Source of the DNA: Paraescarpia echinospica
Taxonomy: Eukaryota; Annelida; Polychaeta; Sabellida; Siboglinidae
Reading direction: 5' to 3'
Assembly: GCA_020002185.1 (NCBI GenBank)
Contig: CM034531.1
Location: forward strand, 40,282,365-40,346,364
DNA: 64,000 bases
Shown here: one piece after another, positions 22,045-34,375 of the stretch
How the letters are laid out: each line of letters opens with the position of its first letter
How positions within the stretch are numbered: the stretch's first letter is position 1
The notes under the pieces: generated by a model
What the model was told of the DNA's origin: nothing
The model's input: only the letters and a program-made list of their open reading frames with translations
Database searches by the model: none
Program-made: the position numbers and the translations under genes

Positions 22045-24930
22045 ATTTGTTTAAATGCAAGGAGCATAGTAAACAAAAGAAGTGAACTAAACACTATGGT
22101 ATAAGATATTGACCCTCACATAATAGGTATAACCGAATCATGGGCCACCACCGATATAGCAGATCTATACCGGGACTAGCAGGCTATGTAATGTTTAGGA
22201 AATATAGAATATGAAGAAGGGGAGGTGGAATTATTTTATATATTAAAGAATCTATCCAGAAGAAAGAGAGGCAGATTGCGAAGAACCTGTTTGGTGTAAC
22301 ATAGTTACGGGAAACTCGACGTAAATGGTTGGGTTAGTTTATCAAAGTCCAAACGTAAGCACAGAAGAAAATGAAAAAGTACAAAACGCTATAAGGGAAG
22401 TGAGCAAACGGGATTGTATTATTATGGGGGATTTTAACCATAGAAATCTCTACAGGGAGTGAGGACCACAATTTTTTTAATTTAGTTCAAAATGTGTTAA
22501 AACATAGTTTTTCCATCACAGAATTAATTACCGGGTAGTTGACAATGTCAAGATATGTGAGCCACTTGGGAGTAGTGATCACAGCCAGATACATTTTACC
22601 ATCAAAGTAAAATCAGCAAGGAAAAATAAAAAGCAGTACATGAGAAACTTCTACAAAGGAAGATATAAGGACATGAGGAAATATTTAATAAAGATAGACT
22701 GGAATAACACATTTAAGAATAAGGCAGCAACAGAATGCTGGAGTATTTTAAGGAGTGAAATTGAGTGCATTGTCGATAAGTTTATTCCATTGAAAAAACA
22801 AGAGAAACGGTCCAAAAAGAAACACTTATCGAAAGAAACCATTAGAAAAATTAAGTACAAACAAATGATGTGGAAGTCATATTGATGCACTGGAAATGAT
22901 GAAGACTACAACATTTATAAAGAAGCACTTAAGCAAGCTACAACTGAAATTATAAATTCAGAGAGAAGCTAGAACAAAAATTAGCTTGTAATATAAAACA
23001 AGATAGCAAGAGTTTTTATGCATATGTTCGGAGCAAACAGAATGTTCAGAATAAGGTCAGTCCTCTAGAAGGTAGTGCTGGAAATATAATATCACAGGGA
23101 TTATTAATGGCAGAAGACCTGAATGAGTACTTTAGTTCAGTGTTTACCAGGGAAGATATTATTTCACTGCCAGTACCATAAGCTAAGTTCAAGGGGGCAG
23201 ATTCAGACTATTTAGGACAGTTAATTGTAACCCCGGAAATGATAGCTAAAAAAATAAGGGCACTGAAGGATAATAAATCACCAGGGGCCGGTTTGCGTAC
23301 TTAAAGTTACGCAATTACTTAGCATCACATGTTTGCATAAACTCCTATGTTCGCTTATATTAAAAAATACCGTCATTTACTAAGACAATCATCTTAACAT
23401 TAAGAATGTTTTTAGCCACTTCATGAAACCGGCCCCTGGAGTGGATGGGATTCCAACCAAATTACTATTGGAAATTGTAGAACAAATTAGCATACTGCTT
23501 GTAACAGTTTTCAACTTGTCACTAAACGAGGGAGTGGTTCCTTTAGAATGGAAAGAAGCAAACATTATACCGTTGAAGAACTACAGACAAGTGAGTTTAA
23601 CATCGGTGATTTGCAAATTATTAGAAACACTAATTAAAGATCACATGGTGGATTTTCTTGTTAAATACAATTTGATCAACCCATCTCAACATGTGTTTCT
23701 AAAAGCGAGGTCATGCTTAACAAATATGAAGATATCACTAAATGGGTAGACGAGGGATCACCAGTAGATATTATCTACTTATATATATTCAGAAAGCTTA
23801 CGGCAAAGTGCCACATCAAAGATTACTGCGGTGTAGGGATGGTCTAATTAACTGGATAGAAAAATGGCTGATTGACAGAAGACAATGGGTACTAGTTGAT
23901 TGGGAAGCTTCAAATTGGAAATCGGTTTTGAGTGGGGTACCACAGGGATCAGTACTGGGACCTATATTATTCTTAATATATATCAATGATTTAGATGATG
24001 ATAATTTTTATAACAAGTAAGGTGTTGAAATTTGCGGATGATACAATAGTGTTTAGAAGGATTAAAGGTGATGGAGATAGACAGCATTTACAAGATGATC
24101 TTGACAGGTTGGTCAAATGGTCTGAAAAAATGGCAGATGTTCAATTTTGGGAAATGTAAATGCCTCCACAGAGGACATGGGAACGAAGATGTATAATATA
24201 CAATGGGGGGGTACTGTATTAAGTACTAATGCAAAAGGAAAGGACTTAGGGTTAACCATTAGTGCCGATATGAAGGTTTCAGAGCAGTCCGGAATTGCAG
24301 CTTCAAAGGGAAATCAATTCCTTGGATTAATTAGATGAATTATAGCATATAAGGAAAAAGAACTAATAATACCGCTGTACAAAACAATAGTTAGGCCTCA
24401 TTTAGAATATTGTATACAATCATGGAGGCCATATCACAGGAAGGACATAGATATGCTAGAAAGAGTACAACAACTAAAATTATACCAAAACTGAGAGATC
24501 TTAGTTACGAAAAACGCCTAAAAGAATGTGGTTTAACAACACTAGAAATCAGAAGATTGAGAGGAGATCATATAGAAGTTTTTTTAATATTGAATGGTTA
24601 TGAAAATATTGATAGAAATTTGTTGGTCAGTTAAGAAAGATAGAAGGATTAGGGGACATGAAGTTACATTAGTAAAGGAGCAGCTTAGATTAGATATAAG
24701 AAAGTTCTAATTTTCACAAAGGACTGTAAATGATTGGAACAGATTATCTGCTGATTGTGTGGGTGCTAGTAGCGTGAATAGGTTTAAAAATAAAATTGAC
24801 AGGTACCTCATAAGGGTGGGATACACATAGATAAAAAGGGTTGGACTCTCAATAAGCCAAAGGGATTCCTTGTCCACCTGTCATCTAGAGTTAATTCTCT
24901 GGGTGGCAATCTTGTTAAATCTTGTTAGAA
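22045..24930 (+). mobile_element. Decayed CR1-like LINE in RASSF intron 1
   Basis: A plus-strand non-LTR element with scattered frame breaks. From the 5' side: endonuclease remnants (IVNKRSELNTMV, DPHIIGITESWA, GGGIILYIKESI, DCIIMGDFNH, GSSDHSQIHF), then YAYVRSKQNVQNKV, then the reverse transcriptase (GVDGIPTKLLLEIVE, LTSVICKLLETLIKDHMVDF, VLSGVPQGSVLGPILFLIYI, KFADDTIVFRRI), then a thumb and tail (LRDLSYEKRLKECGLTTLE, NRLSADCVGASSVNRFKNKI). The block order and tail style fit the CR1/Jockey group. The 3' end has two direct copies of ATCTTGTTA, a short repeated tail as in CR1. A MITE-like element interrupts it at 23284. It is inactive. Confidence 0.88.
23284..23436. mobile_element. MITE-like insert inside the CR1-like LINE
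   Basis: A 153-bp insert splits the coding run NKSPG/GVDG of the LINE. With the flanking CCA/TGG its ends are a perfect 14-bp inverted repeat, CCAGGGGCCGGTTT. GGCCGGTTTC-type ends and a CAG/CTG-like target resemble non-autonomous PIF/Harbinger elements, but the flanking trinucleotides are not an exact duplication, so the superfamily is tentative. Confidence 0.75.
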
Positions 24931-25019
24931 ATATAAAACAGCTTTCTTCCTCTTTATGGCCAACATCAATATATTGATGATTATGTTGTGTGGAGGTTGC
25001 AAAGGTGTCCAGCGTGATT

Positions 25020-25320
25020 TTAAAGATCTCTTGAATATGGGAAGGGGGCTAGAGGATGTGGTAGAGTAGCTCTAGGTAGGGTGGTAGGCAGAAGAAAGAG
25101 TGGAGGGGGAGCAGGGGTCTGGTGTTTACAGTTATCACTTACCAGGCAGGTAGTCAGCAAGCCAGGACTTGAAGCAATCCATGGACTGGCGGTCACTACC
25201 TCCTGGGGCAGACTGTCCCATTCTGGGATTGTCCTCGGGAAGAACGACATCTGCCGGTACTGCGTCCTGCAGGAGGGGATGTCGTAGCTGTAGGTGTTGT
25301 TCTTCCTGGAGCTCAGCTTG
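25020..25320 (-). pseudogene. LINE C-terminal fragment next to RASSF exon 2
   Basis: On the minus strand: KLSSRKNNTYSYDIPSCRTQ, then YRQMSFFPRTIPEWDSLPQE and VVTA, followed by a low-complexity Pro-rich stretch and a stop at 25020. This is the conserved last segment of Jockey/CR1-type reverse-transcriptase proteins. It is 5'-truncated and ends about 140 bp before the C1 exon. It lies opposite to the CR1-like LINE at 22045-24930, so it is a separate insertion. Confidence 0.75.
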
Positions 25321-25459
25321 GTTTCTTTATAATAGTAACAGTGACATTAATTACAGAGTTAAAGAAGTTGCTTCTTTGATTAAGTGACTAACTAATGTGC
25401 ATGAATTGTAAGTGACATGCTGTCACCAACTGATGTATCTGTCACTGTGATCTGTGCAG

Positions 25460-25529
25460 GCCCCGACCTGGTGTGACAAGTGTGGTGACTTCATCTGGGG
25501 TGTTTACAAGCAATGTCTCACCTGTAATA
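25460..25529 (+). CDS. RASSF1/RASSF5-like gene, exon 2 (C1 zinc finger core)
   Basis: A 70-bp exon between acceptor GATCTGTGCAG and donor GTAAGT, entering in phase 0 (matching exon 1) and leaving in phase 1. It reads APTWCDKCGDFIWGVYKQCL then TCN. The CDxCGDFIWGV core is characteristic of the RASSF1/5 C1 domain. With H151 from exon 1 it gives HX12CX2CX13C; the remaining ligands (CX4HX2CX7C) must come from a following exon that starts with two bases and a cysteine codon. I searched 25530-51387 by eye for TGY-N9-TGY-CAY and found no convincing match. The last two bases and the donor reappear at window positions 1-8, so a second copy of this exon probably lies just outside the window. Confidence 0.92.
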
Positions 25530-27065
25530 GTAAGTACATTGATCACTTGTTTCAGTCTGTTTCTGTCACATTGCCCTTGTAACCACAGTACCAGACAGTG
25601 ACTGCTGGTGTAACACAAACTCTTGTGTTATTCATGAACAGCGCATTCACACATTTCTCTCAGTGTGTATTTGCCATGAGTTCTCTACTGCTCGTCAGTA
25701 GTGCTTGTAAGAAGACTATTAGTGCAACAGCATGTGTCAGCTGCTTTATGTCCTCACCTGCCAGATCAGTAAACATAATATTGTAATACTTGTGATCCTA
25801 AATTACAGCAGAAATTGCTGGAATATATTTATGCAGTTAAGCATTGCATGGTGAGTCAGAAGTCTCACACACAGCTGTCTAATTAGGACAAGACTGGACA
25901 CTTAGATAATGTTTCTTTTCCCATATTCCAGCAATAAATGTAATACCGGTCCTGCATAGTGTATTGTTTCTGCATGTGGAAAAAGACACTAATTTATCAG
26001 ATTAAGATACTACCTAAACACGGGGATTCTCCGCATCTTCTCTCAGGACTGACACAGAAAAAGACATCAGTGAAAGCATAAATAAAGAAATTATTTAGGA
26101 GACAGAAAATCCACATTTACAAACAACCATTTTAGTAATTTGTTAAGTACCTCCTACCTAGTATATTACTGGCGTCCTTTTCATTGACCAAGTCAGTCCA
26201 TATAACTAAGTAATAAATGGGATAGAATGTATGTGTCTAATATTGGCTAGATTTAAACACAATTTATACAAGAAACCAACATGTATGAATTGTTTAAAAT
26301 GCACAGAGCAAGTTGGAGTAACTCTCATGTTTTTGTAAAATTGTTTGGATATATAAACATGATGAGGGTGGTTTGCAACTAATACTTCCTCTTGCTGTTA
26401 TTGTCAATGCTGGTGTGGAGAAGGGCCCGCATTATGTCTTCAAAGCGTTATGATTATATGCATGCTACCATGTTAGAGATATGCTGTCACTTGTCAGCAT
26501 CATTGCAATTTGATATCTTAATGTTTCGCTAAATGTGATAAGTACCTAGACTTACAGAACATTTAGACTTTCTCCGAACTATTGGATGTAGTATTTTTAC
26601 ATGTATGTACTTAAAAAACTATATGTGTGTGCTCCTATTTTGTATATATATATATATATGTTTTAATTGTTTATTTGTGTGCTGCCTGTATGTATTATGT
26701 CTATTGCATTTATATAAAATATTTACAACTTCTACATATTTCAGGATCTAACAAATACATTTTTTCTCTTTTAGGCATTGTTAAAGTGTGCACTCGTTTT
26801 ATAGGTTATTCTTGCAGCTTTTCATATAATACATGCCAAATGTTTTTGCACTTATTTATGTGAAATTACATAATTGTGCGTGATTAAAACATCATAATAT
26901 TATGTTCTTGTTGTACCAGTAAACTAGTTGTGAAGCATAGGTGTCTTACCAAATAACACTGTGGATTGTGATAGTTGTGCAGTATGGATGCAGTCATCTC
27001 GGGGGTTCTTGCAAATGTTTTACTTTGATTCGTAGAACCATTCATAGTATTCTATAGTAGGCCCT
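25530..27065. other. Intronic sequence, right copy
   Basis: Matches 3-1544. It starts with the GTAAGT donor of the C1 exon and has a shorter TA tract near 26640. No exon carrying the missing C1 ligands was found. Confidence 0.55.
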
Positions 27066-30000
27066 AATGGTAAATCTTACTTACTTACTTAGACTTAGTT
27101 CCTCCTGTTCTTTTCGGAACATCGGGCGACGAGCTTTCTCCATCTACTACGGTCTTTCGCAATTTCTTTGGCCTCATTCCAGGTGATTTCCATTTCTGCC
27201 AGATCTTCTTTAAACATCTTGCGCCAGGTCTTAGTCGGCCTTCCTCTCCTTCTGTTTCCACCTTCAGGAACCCATTCCATTGCTACATGTGCAGTTCTCT
27301 CTCTTGGTAAGCGTAGGATATGTCCCGCTAGTCTTTGTCGTCGAGACTTAACTATGTAATGCAGGCTATCCAGGCCTGCCCTCCTCATCACTTCATCATT
27401 GGTGATGTGTTCTCTCCACAATATGCCCAATATGAACCGGAGACATCGTCGATGAAATATGTCTAGTTTTTTTATATCCTCCGTATTCTTTCACAGGCAT
27501 ATATCGCTGTTGGTATTACGATTGACATGTAAAGACGTAGTTTTATGTCCTTTCTGATGGTGTTACTGGACCATATTGGATGTAGTCTTTGGAACACTGC
27601 TGATGCCTTGCCTAATCTCGCCTTTCCTAGAGATGTAGCTTCCGAGGTAAGGGAAGTTCTCGACGCATTGCAAATCTTCCTGACCGATCACAATGTGGGG
27701 GTCAGATCCATCACCAGCTGACAATGTTTTTGTCTTCCCATAGCTGATTCGTAATCCGACCATCTCTCCATTTTCGTTTAAAGTATTGGTCATCTCTTGT
27801 AGGATCTCCGGCGTGTGGCTGAGCAGTGCAATATCATCGGCAAAGTCAATTTATCCATTTAATACCAAAGTTCAGATCTTTCATCGTTTTCCTCATGATG
27901 AAGTCGATAACAACAACAAAGAGGAAAGGGGACAGGACGCAACCTTGACGTACACCTGTCTCTATATCGAACATGTCTGTGTAGCCATCGTTGGTCTTGA
28001 TGCAGCAGTTGGTGTTTTGGTATAGCGATTTGAAAATGTCTATATATTTGCTTGGTATGCCGTATAGCTTCAGGATTTGCCATAGCGAATCTCTGTGGAC
28101 ACTGTCGAAAGCCTTCTTAAAGTCAATGAAATTGACTAAAAGAGGTATCTGGACCTCTCTGCTTTGTTTGATGATGTTTCGCAATGTGAAGATCTGCTCA
28201 CAGCTTAACCTTCCTCTTCGAAAACCAGCTTGTTCCTCCCGGAGGTGCTGGTCAACTGCTGTCTTCAGCCGGTTTAGGATCACACTGCAGAACACTTTTC
28301 CAGGTACTGACATCAATGTTATTCCTCGCCAGTTATTGCAATCGCTCAGGCACCTCTTCTTTGGTAACATCATGATCACTCCTCATCTCCAATCATCAGG
28401 AACTTCCTCCTCAGACCAGATCAGATTGAACAAGTAGGTTAACTCGTCTACAACCCCGTCCTTGCCATGTTTCAATAGTTCGGCCGATACTTCATCAAGG
28501 CCCGCTGCCTTGTTGTTCTTGAGGCTTTCGATGGCTTTGGAAACTTCTGCCCTGGTGATGTCATTGGTGATGACATCAAGCTCGTTTGTGTTTGGTTCCT
28601 GTTCGAAGTTGAAGAGTGTGGTTGGTGTTGGTTGATTTAGTACTTCTCGGAAGTGTTCAATCCACCTCGTGGCTTGTTCCTCGTTTGTTAGAAGCACTCT
28701 GCCATCTTTGTCTTTTATTGGTATGTTGGAATTGCTTTTTGCGCTAGTTAGCTCTCTCACAATCCTATGCAGCATTTTCGAGTCATTCCGTTCTGCTGCT
28801 GTTTATGCTTCTTTACCTTTCTCTTCTAACCATTTCCTCTTATCTGTCCTACAGCTCTTTTTTACTTCTTTGTCCAGTTTCCTGTATTCTTCATCTGATG
28901 ATCTCCATTGTTGGATGTTTCTAGCTGCTTGATCTCTTCTGATCTTCATATCCTTCCTTTTATCAATCAGTTTCCACGAGTCTCCAGTAATCCACTGTTC
29001 TCTGTTGGACCCTCTTCTCCTTCCTAACACTACATTCGCGCTCTCCTTTACGGCTTGAAGGAATAGCTGCCATTGTTCTTCTAAGTCGGTTGAGTGTTGT
29101 AGCGCTTGGAATCTGTTCTTAGTTTCCTTGTAGAATTGTTTTGATGTGTCTGTGTTCTTTACGTTATCTGTCGCATATGGCCTGATCGTCTTCACCGTCT
29201 TGACTCTCTTTAACTTCAATCGGATCTTACCAATCAGAAGGTTGTGGTCAGAGCCAACATCTGCCCCTCTGTAGGTTCGGACATCCTGTAGAGATGTACG
29301 CCATCTACTACTAATGCAGATGTAATCAATCTCATTCGATGTATCCAGGTTTTCTTGTGAATGGTGAGATCCAGGTTTTCTTGTGAATGCGTTTATGTTT
29401 GAAGAAGGTATTGCCAATGCTAATACCACTGGCGGTACTCATCGAGAGCAATCGTTCACCGTTATCATTCGTATTTCCAGCTGAACCGTGAGGTCCAACC
29501 GTAGTATACATTTCTCTTCTGCCTCCATCCAGTTTCGCGTTAAAGTCTCCTACCACCACTTTTATGTCATAGCTTGGTATCTCGTCAAGCACGTTCTGGA
29601 GTTGGTTGTAAAAGGTATCCTTTTCATCGTCTGTGGCGACTTCAGTTGGGGAATATACTTGCACTACGGTGACTTTGACATGTCTGGTGTTGAACCTCGC
29701 TGTGATGATGCGTTCACTAACTGGCTTCCACCCTATCAGTGCTTTTGTAGTATCCTTATTCAGGATGATGCCAACTCCATGGATGTGGTGATCTTCATTT
29801 CCGGCGTAAAGTACAGTTTTATCTCCGCTGTTGAAGCGTCCCTGTCCTGTCCATCGCATCTTGCTTACACCTAGAATATCTAGATGGTAAGCCTTCATTT
29901 CCTTCAGCACTTGCTCCATCCGCCCGCTCTGAAAGAGCGTTCGAACGTTCCATGTGCCTACTCTGGTGTTAGTTTTGGCGTTAAAGATATGGCTCGTCGG

Positions 30001-30260
30001 GGGTCGAGCTTCCTGACGGCTTTCACTCTACCCTGTCATAGATACATCTGTAGGTGTAGATACATCTGTAGATGCAGATGCATCCACATTTATGGATGTG
30101 CCTTCTCTTCTTCCCCTTGAAAGTGTACCAGAATGGCTACTTCTCGTCGTTTCTGTAGTAGGAATTGTTTTTACGGGGTAGGGTTACTGGCCCTACGCCC
30201 AACCCTCCTCCTTTTTCAACCTGGCTTGGGACAGGCTATGGTGGAGTTAAATGGTAAATC
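27066..30260 (-). mobile_element. RTE-type LINE, right copy
   Basis: The same insertion as 1545-4740, with the AATGGTAAATC duplication at 27066-27076 and 30250-30260 and the same TAAG-type tail. Confidence 0.9.
27095..30019 (-). pseudogene. Broken RTE endonuclease/reverse transcriptase, right copy
   Basis: Same domains as 1574-4499. It shares the 20-bp duplication in the endonuclease end, the TAA at 28803-28805 and the shift just before FADD at about 27842-27856. Private to this copy is a CGA-to-TGA change at 28383-28385, which turns VPDDWRRG into a stop and is a typical CpG transition. Where the left copy has TAG (3637-3639) this copy keeps AAG, so the endonuclease C-terminus stays joined to the region before the reverse transcriptase over 208 codons. 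Confidence 0.9.
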
Positions 30261-31375
30261 AGTGCTTCATTTATTAGATTGAATCAGCAGACATTGGTCA
30301 GATTGAATGAGTCAAAGTATTGATGATGCTACATATGTTAATCTGTTGTGGGTTTCATATTGTGTACGTGTGAATATATTTTGATAATGATAGCATTTGT
30401 TTTTTGCTTTGACTATGATAACATGTATATTGAATCTTGTGAGCAACTGGTTTAGGTGCTGTTCACTTGGTGTCAGCACTGGTGTTACTAGTTTATCACT
30501 GCAACAGTAACACTGCAGGAAGACTAGAGTGATACATGATATGTGTGACACTTCCACTTTGGATGACTTCTGTAACACTGGCCATTTTATCGAGGGGATA
30601 TTTAATTGTTTTATGCTCATGGCCTATTTCTTTGTTGAATTAATGTGCTTTTTATGTTCACCTTTAACTGGTATATATACACACTGTAATATATTATATA
30701 ATAATTGTTAATATTAGAACCTTACTTTTTAATTCTTTCATTCTTTTGGTTACACTTTCTAAACAACACAAATTCCTGCCTAAACCAGTTATAGGTGTTT
30801 TTTATTGACAACTCTGTGCTCAATGGAGATCAACATTTAGTTTTACTCACCAGTAGATAGAGAATCAGAAAAAGAAACATAAACGTGTTTGATTTGGAGG
30901 TCTGGCAGAGTGGCTTTTGTGCAGTTTTAAACATTGAGTTTTATTAATTAATTATTAATAATTACTTAACATTTGTGATTTATTTAAGGGTAATCGAAGT
31001 AGTCTTTGAATGTGTAATTGATTTCTGAATGCTGGCGCAGCATTGACAGTTTGCTGTGTGTGTAAACAGATCAGCTGTTCATTGTCATGTGGGTGCAGTG
31101 GGGATAGGGTTAAGGGTGTTGGGACAGAGAAGAACACTACTAATAACCCTCTGGACTGGCACTGATAACAACCCAGTCTAACTGCCCCAGATTTATGACA
31201 CATTGACAGGAAGTCAGTGGGGTGTGTCTGACAGTTAACTGGAGTAACCCAAGGGCCCTTACACTGAGGTCACAGGCTCCTTTTAAGGGACCATTTCCGT
31301 TTTCTTAATGGCTAAACACTGAGAACTAAATGTTATATATTAACACACAGAATGTACAACATCGTTATAGATTTA
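30261..31375. other. Intronic sequence, right copy
   Basis: Matches 4741-5857. It has an extra TTAATTAATTATTAAT-like stretch near 30945 and lacks a few bases near 31137. No gene seen. Confidence 0.5.
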
Positions 31376-31781
31376 AATGTGTGCATACGTGAATGTGTGT
31401 TCATGCATGCGTGTGTTTTGTGCGTGTCTTGTGTTTGTGTGTGCATGTATGTATGTGCGTGTGTTATGTGTGTGTGATGTGCATGTGTTGTGTGTGTTGT
31501 GTGTATTGTGCATGTATTGTGCATGTGTTGTGTGTATGTGCATGTATTGTGCATGTGTTGTGTGTATGTGTTGTGTGTATGTGTTGTGTGTGTGTGCATG
31601 TGTTATGCGTGTGGTGTGTGCATGTGTTGTGCATGTGGTGTGTGTTGTGCGTGTGTTATGTGTGTGCATGTGTTGTGAGCGTGTGTTGTGCGTGTGTGTT
31701 GTGTGTATGTGCATATGTTGTGTGTGTGTTGTGTGTATGTGCGTGTGTGTTGTGTGTGTGTGTTGTGTGTGCATGTGTACA
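31376..31781. repeat. Degenerate TG-rich microsatellite, right copy
   Basis: Partner of 5858-6242. The segment 31487-31560 has an extra GTGCATGTATT-type repetition compared with the left copy. Confidence 0.95.
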
Positions 31782-32493
31782 CCATATGTTATCACATAGC
31801 TAATTTAAAATTATATATTATTATATCTTGTTCTTTGTAGTTTCTATTTATAATATAAGTTGATACATTATATAATATTATATTCAGTTAATATGTTTCA
31901 GAATTAAAGACAACTTTGTTAAATCACTTATAAATTTAATTTGTGCTCATTTGTTAATGAAAATGTCCATCGATATATACAAGACTGGGATGTCTTTCTT
32001 CAGAATATACATCTTAATTATCAACCTTTATTTTGCCCAATCATCAGCAAAATGAGCAAGACTTTATATAATTTTATTTAGTATAAATACAGACAATAGA
32101 GCATTCAAGTGAAACAGTGTTGTAAATGCTATTTGCTGTAGTATACTTGTCAACAACCATGATGCCCTACTAGTCGGTTCTCATGCTGTCTCAAGGACAC
32201 TGATCACTTCATCTTAATATTGATATAAATACATCAAAGTGTAATTGTCTATATGATGATGTGGTTTCCACAGGTAAGATCCAGGAGCTAGAGTGTTTCT
32301 ACGGTAGAATGTACAGCTTGTCATGTCTAGTAAGAGACAGAAACACAATTTAATAAATAAGTACTAGTAAATTCAAAATTTGGGATTTCGAAATAATAAT
32401 AATTATCTACTTTCCAGATCATGGATTCTTTATTTTAACCAATCCGATGAATCGACCTTATTGCTATAGCAGAATGCTAATTGTGGGTAATGC
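31782..32493. other. Intronic sequence, right copy
   Basis: Matches 6243-6954, including the ambiguous TTTCCACAGGTAAGA splice-like site near 32266-32280. No supported exon. Confidence 0.45.
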
Positions 32494-33019
32494 CAACACA
32501 ACTCTGTGATTGGTGATATAATGCAACACACTTCTATAATTGATATGGAAAAGTAACACACTTATGTGATTGATGATAGAATGCAACACACTTCTATAAT
32601 TGATATGGGAAAGTAACACACTTATGTGATTGATGATAGAATGCAACACACTTCAATAATTGATACGAGAAAGTAACACACTTAACACACTTAAGTGATT
32701 GGTGAGCTAGAAAACAGCACGTCTTTGTGATTGGTGATTGGAATGCAACAAGGCCTACTGAGGTAATAGGTGCTAGAAAGCAAAACACTTCTATGATTGG
32801 TGCTAGGAAACAACATACTTCTGTGATTAGTAAAAGAAAGCATCACACCTGTATATATATGTGATTAGTATTACAAAATAACACAATTCTATGATAGATA
32901 TTAGAAACAACACACTTTGAGTAGGTGCTAGAAAGCGATAGATGTGTGTAATTAGTGCTAGAAAGCACATTACTGTGATTGGTGCTAGAACGTACATTTC
33001 TGTGATTGGTGCTAATATA
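32494..33019. repeat. 30/60-bp degenerate tandem repeat, right copy
   Basis: Partner of 6955-7480, apparently without length change. Confidence 0.85.
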
Positions 33020-33133
33020 CCTGTATATCACAGTGTAGTTGTTGTGTTGAAGTGATGTTGACATGGTCGTACTAGGAAAGTGTAACTGGCTGTGTGACCT
33101 GGTCAGTAGTACCAAGAGTCCAGTAGACTCAGC

Positions 33134-33651
33134 AGGTGGGAGTGGGGTGTGGTTGCGGGAGGAGCAGAGGTGGGAGTGGGGGGTGATTGAGGGAGGAGCA
33201 GGGGTCAACAGGTGGGAGTGGGGGGTGATTGAGGGAGGAGCAGAGGTCAGCAGGTGGGAGTGGGGGGTGGTTGATGGAGGAACAGAGGTCAGCAGGTGGG
33301 AGTGGGGGTGGTTGAGGGAGGAGCAGGGGTCAGCAGGTGGGAGTGGGGGTGGTTGATGGAGGAACAGAGGTCAGCTGGTGGGAGTGGGGGTGGTTGATGG
33401 AGGAACAGAGGTCAGCAGGTGGGAGTGGGGGTGGTTGATGGAGGAGCAGGGGTCAGCTGGTGGGGGTGGTTGATGGAGGAACAGAGGTCAGCAGGTGGGT
33501 GTGGGGGTGGTTGAGGGAGGAGCAGTGGTCAGCAGGTGGGAGTGGTGGTGGTTGATGGAGGAACAGAGGTCAGCAGGTGGGAGTGGGGGTGGTTGAGGGA
33601 TGAGCAGAGGTCAGAAGGTGGGAGTGGGGGTGGTTGAGGGAGGAGCAGAGG
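33134..33651. repeat. ~41-bp G-rich minisatellite, right copy
   Basis: Partner of 7595-8112; same unit count with a few base changes near the end (around 33605-33620). Confidence 0.92.
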
Positions 33652-33988
33652 TGCAAACAAGTATCTATTTCTACCTTCCATCTGCTAACTAGCACTGGTG
33701 GGCAGTATGAGTGGTGAGGAAGGCCTGCTATTGCCTGCCCTCTAATCCACTAATGCCATGGGCTGCTTAGATAAGGTAGAACAGGCAGTAATGGGAGATG
33801 GTCCAACTGCTGGGCAGTTAGTGTCCAGCTGGACTCCAGTGTAGCTGGCTACAGTGTTGGTGCATGTGACTTGATACAAATAGTAGTTCTGTATATAAGT
33901 ATTCCTCTGGAGAGATGTGTCAAGTATGACCAGTGGCTGTGTCTAGTCTCACGGAGGGTGTCTCCAGTCTCACCACTCAACTTTGAGG

Positions 33989-34375
33989 GTAAAGTCTCAC
34001 ATTGAACTGTGCATCAAGTCTCACACTGAACTGTGCGTCAAGTCTCACACTGAACTGTGCGTCAAGTCTCACACTGAACTGTGCGTCAAGTCTCACACTG
34101 AACTGTGCATCAAGTCTCACACTGACCTGTGCGTCAAGTCTCACACTGAACTGTGCGTCAAGTCTCACACTGAACTGTACGTCAAGTCTCACACTGAACT
34201 GTGCGTCAAGTCTCACACTAAACTGTGGTTCAAGTCTCACATTGAACTGTGGTTCAAGTCTCACATTGAACTGTGGTTCTCACACTGAACTGTCTGTCAA
34301 GTCTCACACTGAACTGTGCATCAAGCATATCTGTGGTGTCAAGTCTCACACTGAACTGTGTCAAGTCTCACTGAA
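33989..34375. repeat. 24-bp minisatellite, right copy
   Basis: Partner of 8450-8836. One visible change is TGTCTGTCAAG near 34290 where the left copy has TGTGTGTCAAG. Confidence 0.95.
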
